Origin: Gammaproteobacteria bacterium
GTDB taxonomy: Bacteria > Pseudomonadota > Gammaproteobacteria > SZUA-140
NCBI GenBank assembly: GCA_021648525.1
Contig: JAKISP010000013.1
Coordinates: 1 to 64,000, forward strand
Direction of reading: 5' to 3'
Length of the DNA: 64,000 nt
Shown: piece after piece, positions 26,430-33,862 of the stretch
How positions within the stretch are numbered: position 1 is the stretch's first letter
Layout of the letters: each line of letters starts with the position of its first letter
Made by a program: the position numbers and the translations under genes
The notes under the pieces: model-generated
What the model saw: the letters and a program-made list of their open reading frames with translations, nothing else
Told to the model about the DNA's origin: nothing
Database searches by the model: none

Positions 26430-26996
26430 CTATGCCCGCGACATAAACTTACCGCTAGCCGTGTTGATCTTAATCACCTCACCGTTAGTCAGGTACTCCG
26501 GTACCTGAATCTCAATCCCGGTAGAGAGCGTTGCTGGCTTGGTGCGACTGGTAGCACTCGCGCCTTTAATGCCCGGTGCTGTTTCAGTGATCGCTAACTC
26601 GACTGTTTGCGGTAATTCAATCCCCACCAGCTCATCATCAATCAACATCGCGACCATTCCTTCAAGCTGGTCTGTGATGTAACCCGCGACATCACTCAAC
26701 TCATCGCTATTCATGGTGAACTGCTGAAAGTCTTCGGTATCCATAAACACGTAATCATCACCGTCCATATAAGAGAACTGTACGCTGCGCCTCATCATGT
26801 CGACCGTTTTAAGGAAATCGTCTCCTTTGAAGGTCTGCTCCAGTTTCTGTTTAGTACGTGCCTGGTTAAAGCGCACTTTATATAGCGTCGATGCACCACG
26901 TGCTGAAGGGTTTTGCACATCGATGTTAACCGTAATATAAGGTTGATCGTTAATCTCAACCACCGACCCTTTTTTTAAATCACTCGCTTTTGGCAT
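26430..26996 (-). CDS. yeiP: Elongation factor P-like protein EfpL (YeiP)
   Basis: A 188-residue three-domain EF-P paralogue. The loop that carries the modified residue in EF-P reads NPSARGAST with Arg at position 33, the hallmark of EfpL, which works unmodified with this arginine. The C-terminal OB domain has TKPATLSTGIEIQVPEYL. It relieves ribosome stalling at proline stretches and other motifs. It lies alone between yajD and the cysteine synthase gene. Confidence 0.93.
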   Translation of the reverse strand: MPKASDLKKGSVVEINDQPYITVNIDVQNPSARGASTLYKVRFNQARTKQKLEQTFKGDDFLKTVDMMRRSVQFSYMDGDDYVFMDTEDFQQFTMNSDELSDVAGYITDQLEGMVAMLIDDELVGIELPQTVELAITETAPGIKGASATSRTKPATLSTGIEIQVPEYLTNGEVIKINTASGKFMSRA

Positions 26997-27092
26997 ACTA
27001 CCACTCTACTTAAAAAATATTTAAGACCCATCATCACAAGATGATAAATCGAACGACATATTTTCGCACCACTGCCGCTTATTGAACTCTGA

Positions 27093-28148
27093 TTACGCAG
27101 CAGGTGTTTCAAACTGGAAATTAGGGGTTGAGTTAGAAATTTCAATCTCAGCCTCATTCATCTCCGCCTCAACACCCGCAAATAGCGGCGTACTCAGATA
27201 ACGCTCACCGGTATCAGGCAACATGCAGAGAATATTGCTGCCCTTAGGTGCCTTCTTTGCCACCTCAAGCGCTGCCGCCAGGGTGCCACCGGCACTAATA
27301 CCAACAAAGATCCCCTCTTTAGTCGCCAACTCCTTAGAGCAGCGGATCGCATCAGCACCATCAACCAGGAGCATCTCATCAATCATATCAGCGCTCACAC
27401 TATCAGCGGTGAGCCTGGAGATAAAGTCTGGTGTCCAGCCCTGCATCGGATGCGGGGCAAAACCAGGGTGACTGACAGGGTTGCCCTTTTCGTCAACCTC
27501 CTGAGCAATACCACTACTAACAATAGCCGCATTTTTAGGCTCACATACCACAATACGGGTATCAGGACTTTCAGCCTTAAGCACACGAGAAACACCTTTC
27601 AGGGTACCGCCGGTACCGTAACCTGTTACCCAGTAATCTAGTTTCTCATCATCGAAGTCATTTAGAATCTCACGTGCGGTAGTCTGTGAGTGGTAATCGG
27701 CATTGGCTTCATTTTCAAACTGGCGACACAGGAACCAGCCATGCTCTTCAGCCAGTTCCACCGCCTTGGCCAACATCCCACTGCCCTTTTTAGGCGCGGG
27801 TGTCAGTACCACCTGCGCACCAAGAAAACGCATCAATTTACGGCGTTCAACACTGAAGCTCTCCGCCATAGTCACTACCAGTGGATATCCTTTCTGTGCA
27901 CAGACCATGGCCAGTCCAATCCCGGTATTGCCGCTAGTCGCTTCAATAACCGTCTGGCCAGGCTTTAATTCACCGCTCTTTTCAGCGGCCTCAATCACAC
28001 CAATCGCGAGACGATCTTTGACCGAGCCCATCGGGTTAAACGCCTCTATTTTGGCGTATAGATTGACCCCTTCAGGGCCTAACTTGTTGATTTTTACCAC
28101 AGGTGTATTACCGATGGTTTCCAGTATGTTGTTGTATTTATTGCTCAT
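27093..28148 (-). CDS. cysK: Cysteine synthase, O-acetylserine sulfhydrylase A type
   Basis: A 351-residue fold-type II PLP enzyme: Schiff-base Lys in NPMGSVKDRLA, substrate loop TSGNTGIGLAM, and PLP-phosphate loop GTGGTLKGVSR. It makes cysteine from O-acetylserine and sulfide. The sequence is CysK-like, but about 30 residues longer at the C-terminus than usual, ending in an acidic tail (EAEMNEAEIEIS). No serine acetyltransferase is adjacent. Confidence 0.9.
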   Translation of the reverse strand: MSNKYNNILETIGNTPVVKINKLGPEGVNLYAKIEAFNPMGSVKDRLAIGVIEAAEKSGELKPGQTVIEATSGNTGIGLAMVCAQKGYPLVVTMAESFSVERRKLMRFLGAQVVLTPAPKKGSGMLAKAVELAEEHGWFLCRQFENEANADYHSQTTAREILNDFDDEKLDYWVTGYGTGGTLKGVSRVLKAESPDTRIVVCEPKNAAIVSSGIAQEVDEKGNPVSHPGFAPHPMQGWTPDFISRLTADSVSADMIDEMLLVDGADAIRCSKELATKEGIFVGISAGGTLAAALEVAKKAPKGSNILCMLPDTGERYLSTPLFAGVEAEMNEAEIEISNSTPNFQFETPAA

Positions 28149-28288
28149 GTTAGCTTCCCTGCAGTTTGATTAATATGCGAGATAGAATGGAGAGGATTAA
28201 TTAACATCATAATGGCTCAAGCTTACCCCTGTATCCATGATTTACCAACTTTTCTACTGAATAAAATTCAGGGCTTTTATCCACCCTT

Positions 28289-29062
28289 TTAATCACTGGA
28301 TTGACGACCATTAGCCATAATGCTTTTTATCGCATAAAGAAATGCGATGCCAGAAAGTGCCGCAATTACATGTTTGAGGCTATGACCACTGATACCTGTC
28401 AATTCATACAGTTGATAATCAAAATACTCACTTACCTTCGCTGCAAAATAGACAGCGATCACCGCCCATACATGCGTGGTGTTATAGCGCACAGTAGGAA
28501 ACATCAGGACAATGGCAGGAATCAACAGCATCGGCAGGAATTGGATCATCGCGTAAAAACGTAAATCACCCGCACCGATAGACTCCGTATAGGCCCAGTA
28601 AAAAACCGATGCGATACCAACCATAATTAGTGGCCATAGCAATAGAGACCCTATTTTTTTGCCGTAATGCATCGATAATACAAAGGTAAAAAAGGCCATA
28701 AAGGCGATTGTCATGGGTAGCCTGTCCCATACCAAGGTACTGTTTGATGGCGAAAGGTGATAGTAACCTGAGCCAATGCCGGTAAAAAACAGACCGATGA
28801 AAAACACCCAGGAGACTGTTTTCACCACTCCCACCAGGTTTTCCTCATCCAGTCGCCTCATCGCAACCAGTCCATATAAACCGGCAATCATGAAAGGCAA
28901 ATTAGAAAGCACATTCCAGAAATTCGGAATTCCCCATAAAGTGTTTGTATCAGAAAATCGATGGTATGCAAGATCCTGAGGAACTGGTTCAACAAAAAAA
29001 ACAGCTGCAATAACAGCGATAATCAAACCGATAACTATTCTGATTTTATTGCTGTGACTCAA
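28289..29062 (-). CDS. Ceramidase-domain membrane protein
   Basis: A 257-residue protein with about seven hydrophobic segments, beginning with IRIVIGLIIAVIAAVFFVEP. NFWNVLSNLPFMIAG, GSGYYHLSPSNSTLVWDRLPM and GHSLKHVIAALSGIAF match the conserved Asn/His/Asp positions of the alkaline ceramidase family (CREST superfamily). Bacterial members are mostly uncharacterised membrane hydrolases, so the lipid substrate is unknown. It stands alone between cysK and a DJ-1-like gene. Confidence 0.82.
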   Translation of the reverse strand: MSHSNKIRIVIGLIIAVIAAVFFVEPVPQDLAYHRFSDTNTLWGIPNFWNVLSNLPFMIAGLYGLVAMRRLDEENLVGVVKTVSWVFFIGLFFTGIGSGYYHLSPSNSTLVWDRLPMTIAFMAFFTFVLSMHYGKKIGSLLLWPLIMVGIASVFYWAYTESIGAGDLRFYAMIQFLPMLLIPAIVLMFPTVRYNTTHVWAVIAVYFAAKVSEYFDYQLYELTGISGHSLKHVIAALSGIAFLYAIKSIMANGRQSSD

Positions 29063-29133
29063 AATTTGGCATCCTCAAAATGAGTATCATCATAACAAAT
29101 TAGAGTTGAGCCAATCAAACCAGAGCCTGCTCA

Positions 29134-29808
29134 TCACTTATTCCCGAACGCATGTTCTAGCCGATTATATTGTATCGCCTCTTCTATTTCCTTTGAGAAC
29201 TTATCTGAACTTAGCTTTGTTAATAACGCAAATGCCGCTTGATAGCTAACCGGCCCACCGTTGGAGGTGATAACCTTATCATCAACGACTACATTTTCAT
29301 CATATTGAACTTTGATTTTAGGGTAGGCCTTCGCAAGGCCTTTCTCGCCACCAGCCCATGTCGTTGCTTTTTTGCCATCGAGAACACCAGCTTCACCAAG
29401 CAAAAAAGCACCGGAACAATTACTAGCCATCCAGGATGCTGATTCGCTTTGTTTTTTAATATACTCGATAAGTACTTTATTATTTAGAAATCCTTTCATT
29501 TCATAAGCACTAGGCACAATTAGCACATCAAGAGAAAGGTCATCATAAATAGTTTTATCCGCAATTATTCTTAGCCCCTCTTCAGATAAAACCTCTTTTT
29601 TCTTAGTTGCAGAAATCACCACGACCTCGTAGGACGAAAACCAGGATTTTTTTGTTGCAGCACCAAAAACTTCAATTGGCGCAGTCACATCACTGGTTAA
29701 AAACCCTTCAAAAACAAGAATTCCAATCTTTGAAGAGGCAGCATGAACTGGCGTACTAATGAAAAACAGTATCCCTATGACAATTGATAATTTTTTAATT
29801 TGATTCAT
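29134..29808 (-). CDS. Secreted DJ-1/PfpI family protein
   Basis: Start set at the ATG 29808 because GGAG lies six bases upstream; the ATG at 29820 contains that Shine-Dalgarno. The N-terminus MNQIKKLSIVIGILFFISTPVHA is a signal peptide ending in an A-x-A-like site. The mature part is a class-I glutamine-amidotransferase-like domain with nucleophile-elbow Cys in ASNCSGAFLLG. DJ-1/PfpI members act as glyoxalases, chaperones or regulators; the periplasmic location makes a regulator unlikely. It follows the GST-like gene by 15 bp. Confidence 0.8.
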   Translation of the reverse strand: MNQIKKLSIVIGILFFISTPVHAASSKIGILVFEGFLTSDVTAPIEVFGAATKKSWFSSYEVVVISATKKKEVLSEEGLRIIADKTIYDDLSLDVLIVPSAYEMKGFLNNKVLIEYIKKQSESASWMASNCSGAFLLGEAGVLDGKKATTWAGGEKGLAKAYPKIKVQYDENVVVDDKVITSNGGPVSYQAAFALLTKLSSDKFSKEIEEAIQYNRLEHAFGNK

Positions 29809-29823
29809 TCTATTCTCCATCTA

Positions 29824-30519
29824 TTAGTAAATTGTTTTCCCAGCACCATCAGCGGGTTTTTCATTTTTCAGAAAGCGGGACAAATACCCTTGTCTTTTAC
29901 TGATTTGTTCTAATTGTCTCGCCTTTAAATCAGGTGAATAGGCTGCCTTGACTGCATCAAGTTCAAACAGGTGTTTTTTCCAGTTAAGTATCTTAGGATA
30001 GCGCTTATCAAACAATATCGCAGGATGTACCTCATTTATAGTGTTAAGATTCTGAAACAGTGGCGCAAAATTAATATCTACTAACGAACAATCAGAACCA
30101 TTAAAATAGGCGCCCTGTACCTCACGTTCAATTTGGTCAAACTTGATGAGCAGACTATTCATTACTTCATTAAAGTCCTCCTCGGTCTCTTTTACTGTTA
30201 AGTAGAATGAGTCCCATAAACAAGCATTCCCAAATTCAATCCAGCTCCTGTTTTTCGCACGTAAAATCAAATTATCTGGATGAAGTTGCTCGGGATAAGC
30301 TTCATCAATATATTCACAAATAACGGACGATTCGAAAATCACATGTTCTTCCACCAGTAATAATGGCACTTTTTTTAATGGCGATATTTGCATAAACCAT
30401 TCAGGAGGGTTTTTTAAGTCTATACTTTCAACTTCATAATCGACCCCCTTCAATTCCAGCAATATCTCAGCCTTCTTTACAAATGGGCACAGATTGAAAC
30501 TAATTAGTTTTAACGCCAA
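29824..30519 (-). CDS. Glutathione S-transferase family protein
   Basis: A 231-residue protein with an N-terminal thioredoxin-like domain (LISFNLCPFVKKAEILLELKGV with CPF at the active-site position, KKVPLLLVEEHVIFESSVICEYID with cis-Pro and the glutathione-binding ESS) and a helical C-terminal domain. The motif set resembles omega/beta-type GSTs with a catalytic Cys. It probably forms an operon with the secreted DJ-1-like gene downstream; substrate unknown. Confidence 0.85.
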   Translation of the reverse strand: MALKLISFNLCPFVKKAEILLELKGVDYEVESIDLKNPPEWFMQISPLKKVPLLLVEEHVIFESSVICEYIDEAYPEQLHPDNLILRAKNRSWIEFGNACLWDSFYLTVKETEEDFNEVMNSLLIKFDQIEREVQGAYFNGSDCSLVDINFAPLFQNLNTINEVHPAILFDKRYPKILNWKKHLFELDAVKAAYSPDLKARQLEQISKRQGYLSRFLKNEKPADGAGKTIY

Positions 30520-30542
30520 CGTTTAAATTACTCCACATTTTT

Positions 30543-30737
30543 TTAAGGGTATGATGAAGTGTTGAACGCGATAAACAAGCAAACCGCCATTTATGGTCTA
30601 ATACCTGCGCGGCCATGCAAAATACCTGATCGTGTTTTACGACTTATACCGAGCCCCGTTGCTGTATCAGTTACAGATAAGCCTGGCGGCTCCATACATA
30701 GCGCTCTTATCACTTTACCTGGGTGAAAATTGTACAT
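30543..30737 (-). pseudogene. higA: Broken HigA-type antitoxin gene
   Basis: The minus strand from ATG at 30737 reads [20 protein letters not shown] then [20 protein letters not shown], the HigA/VapI N-terminal pattern (HPGEVLRE.F.EPLGLSVT..A..LGVSRKTLS.ILNGR.GI). After GRAGI the frame hits a stop at 30591-30593; the next family segment (MAVCLFIAFNTSS) continues at once in another frame and then also stops. So there is a frameshift and a 3' truncation. No HigB toxin is visible beside it. Confidence 0.7.
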
Positions 30738-30958
30738 CAACATAATAACTTTCCTTAAGAAAGATTACGACATCTTTTTCGCATAACGTAAACCTAATAA
30801 TCCGAGCGCGTTTTTTGCGTATCAACCTGAACTTTTCTCTGGACAAAGCGGTTTTTCACTAGCGATCAGGTCTGAACTGAATGGCACTGGCTTAATACAA
30901 AATTGTTATCATCACCTGCCATCCAATACGTCCTTTTTGAGGAACCAGGGGCGTCATC
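30738..30958. other. Non-coding stretch between the higA remnant and the dispersed repeat
   Basis: No reading frame or RNA gene is supported here. It may contain further decayed toxin-antitoxin DNA, but nothing can be recognised. Confidence 0.3.
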
Positions 30959-30981
30959 CCCACCTTCGCGGGAATAACAGA
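30959..30981 (+). repeat. Dispersed short repeat, copy 2
   Basis: An exact 23-bp copy of the element at 11964-11986, here in intergenic DNA at the 3' end of the small membrane-protein gene and 220 bp from the higA remnant. Confidence 0.6.
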
Positions 30982-30985
30982 ATAA

Positions 30986-31261
30986 TCAATAACTCCAGCG
31001 ACTTTTATTCGAACTCGATGCCTGTGACATACCCCGCTTACGCTCTGCCCCACACGGCAATATCAAGCCAAATACCACCCCAGATAGGAATGCATTACCC
31101 GGCAGGCGAATAACACTGCCCAATCCTTTTAACAGGATGCCAATAAACAGAAATGCCAGCGCATAGGCCATGGTCGCCTCATTGAAGAGCAGCACTAGAA
31201 AAAGAAACCAGCAAACCAGCCCGACTATCAGAGCCAACGTCTGTTTAATTCCATCACTCAT
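30986..31261 (-). CDS. Small integral membrane protein, unknown
   Basis: A 91-residue protein with two or three hydrophobic segments (LALIVGLVCWFLFLVLLF, YALAFLFIGILLKGLG and FLSGVVFGLILPCG) and a polar, basic C-terminus (ERKRGMSQASSSNKSR). The ATG at 31261 is preceded by AGGAG. No family is recognised. It lies 55 bp downstream of the Y-family polymerase gene on the same strand and may share its transcript. Confidence 0.55.
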   Translation of the reverse strand: MSDGIKQTLALIVGLVCWFLFLVLLFNEATMAYALAFLFIGILLKGLGSVIRLPGNAFLSGVVFGLILPCGAERKRGMSQASSSNKSRWSY

Positions 31262-31315
31262 ATCATCATCTCCTTAGCAGTATTATCAGCCTTGTTATCG
31301 TTACATAACGCTTCA

Positions 31316-32590
31316 TTAAATTGTCTGACGAACGCCTGTTGGCTTCCATGCAGGCGCGATCACATTTGGCATACTGGAACGCTTTAATAAACGCATGGGG
31401 GTGAGTGTAAATTCACCGTAACGTTCATTCACCTGATCCATCACCACATTGACCTCTCGGCCATGCAGTTCAACCCGCGGTGAAAAGAGTTCAATTTGAT
31501 GGTTGGCAATAGATGGGTTCAATGCGGTCACCTGAACCTGATGCACCGCCTTTCCATACCAATGGGTATTTAACATGTTACGACAGAGCTTCATGATTTC
31601 ATGGCCATCATCAATCGGGATCTCTGATTGATATTTACCACCAATCCAGCCGTTCTGACCACGCAGACCGATAAAAAAACGCCCCGCCTGCATGCTGTGG
31701 CGACGCAGGCGCGTTGCAACCTTTTCACTCATGTGCAGTAGATAAGTCTCAACCACATCGACATCAGTGGTATTCGGCGGCATCACTTTGCCATGCCCGA
31801 GTGACTTCGGCGGCTGGGTATCGATGCTCACCTTGCTCGGATCTGTCCCCTGGCACATATGCCAGATACGCCGCCCAAGGTTGCCAAAACGACGCGCCAG
31901 TACGCTAATCGGGATCTGTTTCATATCCCCACATGTATGCACGCCGTATTGCGCAAGAAAATCGCCAATTCCTTTTGCGATGCCACATAATTCGGTCACT
32001 GGCACATCTTTCAGTCGCTGTTCCGCTTCCCATGGTGGAATCACGGTGAGGCCATTGGGCTTGACCAGCTTCGCAGCAAATTTGGCAGTGGTCTTATCAC
32101 CACTTAGCCCAATCGAACAGTGAATACCCGAGGCCTCAAACACCTTTTGCCGCACCATGCGTGCAATCTGTAGCGGTGTGCCGTGCAGTTTCTGGCAACG
32201 GGTCACATCGAGAAAGGCTTCATCAATCGAGAAGACTTCAACATCCGGCGTAATGTCATGCAGTGCGCGCATAATGTTCTGCGATACCTGGGCATAACGT
32301 TCAGGGTCTGCCGGGACTTGAATCAAGTCAGGACAAAGACGGCGCGCATCTTTTAACCGCATGCCGGTATGCACCCCATAAGCACGTGCTTCATATGAAC
32401 AGGTGATGATACAGGTACCCTGCTCACCATTGGTAACTGCAATCGATTTACCGCGCCACTGCGGGCGGTCACGTTGTTCTATCGATGCAAAGAAGGCATT
32501 CATATCGACGAGGATGATCGCCTTCGGCCAGTGCACAGGGCTGCGGCCTGGCGGATCTCTTTTAATGTTTGTGTTTGTGCTGGTTTTCAT
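31316..32590 (-). CDS. Y-family (translesion) DNA polymerase
   Basis: A 424-residue Y-family polymerase. The catalytic acidic residues are visible in ILVDMNAFFASIEQ and VFSIDEAFLDVT; YEARAYGVHTGM and SIGLSGDKTTAKFAAKL are finger/palm motifs. A C-terminal QIELF fits a beta-clamp-binding peptide. It resembles Pol IV/DinB and UmuC-like enzymes but does not fall clearly in either. It follows lexA by 43 bp and is surely under SOS control, allowing bypass synthesis after DNA damage. Confidence 0.88.
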   Translation of the reverse strand: MKTSTNTNIKRDPPGRSPVHWPKAIILVDMNAFFASIEQRDRPQWRGKSIAVTNGEQGTCIITCSYEARAYGVHTGMRLKDARRLCPDLIQVPADPERYAQVSQNIMRALHDITPDVEVFSIDEAFLDVTRCQKLHGTPLQIARMVRQKVFEASGIHCSIGLSGDKTTAKFAAKLVKPNGLTVIPPWEAEQRLKDVPVTELCGIAKGIGDFLAQYGVHTCGDMKQIPISVLARRFGNLGRRIWHMCQGTDPSKVSIDTQPPKSLGHGKVMPPNTTDVDVVETYLLHMSEKVATRLRRHSMQAGRFFIGLRGQNGWIGGKYQSEIPIDDGHEIMKLCRNMLNTHWYGKAVHQVQVTALNPSIANHQIELFSPRVELHGREVNVVMDQVNERYGEFTLTPMRLLKRSSMPNVIAPAWKPTGVRQTI

Positions 32591-32633
32591 GATTCACTTC
32601 CTGTCGATGACGATTAGGGATAACTGCGCTGCT

Positions 32634-33236
32634 TTACAGGTAGCTACGCATCTGGCCAACCAGCACACCCTGAATACGCACCCGATGTGCAGCATAGGTA
32701 AAAGGCTCCATCGTGCTGTTTTCTGGCTGCAACTTCACACGCCCATCATCGGTGTGTTTTAAACGCTTCAGGGTCGCTTCATTACCATCGATCAGCGCCA
32801 CCACAATTTCACCGCTGTAGGCCTGCTGCGCCTGGCGAATCACCACCATGTCGCCATCAAGAATACCGACATCAATCATCGAATCTCCCACAACTTTAAG
32901 AATGAAACGATCGGGGCCCATAAAAAAATCAACCAGGTTGACTCTGTCGTGCCCCGGGATTGCCTCAATCGGCAAACCCGCCGCAATCTCACCTAACAAC
33001 GGCAAGCTTATCTGCTCTTCTTCAGCATCATCATCGACCAACTGCAAACCACGCCAACCCGCGTGATTGCGCACCAGCTGTCCTTTATCAATCAGCCCCT
33101 GGACGTAGCGATGTAGCGTGCCCTTTGAGGCAACACCGACCGCCTCACCAATCTCCACCAGGGTGGGCGAACGCCCCTGCTCGGTAATGTGAAATCGAAT
33201 CGCATCCACAATGCGTTGCTCAAGTTCGGTCAGCAT
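32634..33236 (-). CDS. lexA: LexA repressor, SOS regulator
   Basis: A 200-residue LexA. The N-terminal winged helix (GRSPTLVEIGEAVGVASKGTLHRYV) binds DNA; the self-cleavage site is A86-G87 (LLGEIAAGLPIEA), and the serine/lysine dyad is S119 (VVGDSMID) and K157 (EATLKRL). RecA-stimulated self-cleavage would release the downstream polymerase gene. The recognition helix differs from the E. coli type, so the operator may differ too (see the promoter entry). Confidence 0.94.
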   Translation of the reverse strand: MLTELEQRIVDAIRFHITEQGRSPTLVEIGEAVGVASKGTLHRYVQGLIDKGQLVRNHAGWRGLQLVDDDAEEEQISLPLLGEIAAGLPIEAIPGHDRVNLVDFFMGPDRFILKVVGDSMIDVGILDGDMVVIRQAQQAYSGEIVVALIDGNEATLKRLKHTDDGRVKLQPENSTMEPFTYAAHRVRIQGVLVGQMRSYL

Positions 33237-33272
33237 AAACCGTCTCCCGCCTTAATTAATCAACCTGAACCA

Positions 33273-33301
33273 AGCATAGAGAACTTTTAGAGAACTTTCA
33301 A
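33273..33301 (-). promoter_or_regulatory. lexA promoter with tandem direct repeats, likely LexA operator
   Basis: On the minus strand TTGAAA (33301-33296) and TATGCT (33278-33273) are spaced by 17 bp, a good sigma70 promoter. The spacer and edges consist of two perfect 11-bp direct repeats, TAGAGAACTTT on the plus strand at 33277-33287 and 33288-33298. No E. coli-type CTG-N10-CAG box is present here. The repeats are well placed to be this LexA's own binding site, with one dimer-half spacing of one helix turn. Confidence 0.6.
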
Positions 33302-33597
33302 GGGAAAATTAAATACCCACCATATTCCAGCCACAACCCAGCCCAAAACAGGCCTGGCTGCCCCTGAAGTTAAGGTTAAGTACCCAATAGAAAAATCGAG
33401 AAAGGTGTGACCAGAGCAGCGATGACGAAAAATCGCCAGATCGACCACTGAAATAAATAAAAATTTTATGAGACGCTAAACTATTTCCAGCTACTGCCGT
33501 CAAAGATACTGGTAATAACCCAAAAAACAGGAATACCTCATACCAAAAAAAATTTCCGATGATAAAATGCTAGACCAACTTAACCAGGGACAGGCTT
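33302..33597. other. Intergenic region between lexA and a small Cys protein gene
   Basis: No supported gene. A 64-codon frame on the minus strand has no ribosome-binding site and no family. A weak GGGACAGG precedes the GTG at 33598. Confidence 0.4.
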
Positions 33598-33813
33598 GTG
33601 GCATCCATCAAATATATCAGTTCGAAATGCGGTCAGTGCAGCTACTGGAAGGTTAGCAGAAACCCATTAGGAAGATGCCGACTTGACCCAGAACACCAGA
33701 TAACCATTGGTCGTTACGGTAAGGCCTGCGGAGCCTTTGAAGAGGCCGGGTTTGTCATTCAACGGGTGCCACCAGTAAAAGAATGTCCGCTCATCTATTA
33801 TAAACGCTCATAA
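33598..33813 (+). CDS. Small cysteine-containing protein, unknown
   Basis: A 71-residue protein starting with GTG at 33598 after GGGACAGG. It has five cysteines, including CGQC near the N-terminus (SSKCGQCSYW), GRCRLD, KACGAF and ECPLIY, a spacing that could bind a metal ion. No family is recognised. It is convergent with the PilZ-like gene downstream. Confidence 0.6.
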   Translation: MASIKYISSKCGQCSYWKVSRNPLGRCRLDPEHQITIGRYGKACGAFEEAGFVIQRVPPVKECPLIYYKRS

Positions 33814-33862
33814 ATCCAGTTTTTCTGGCTCTACCCCGTCACTAAGAGAGCGTGGATTTATC

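Noticed and set aside
33309-33503. 64-codon minus-strand frame upstream of lexA
   Set aside because: No ribosome-binding site, no family, and it ends just upstream of the lexA promoter. It is treated as non-coding.
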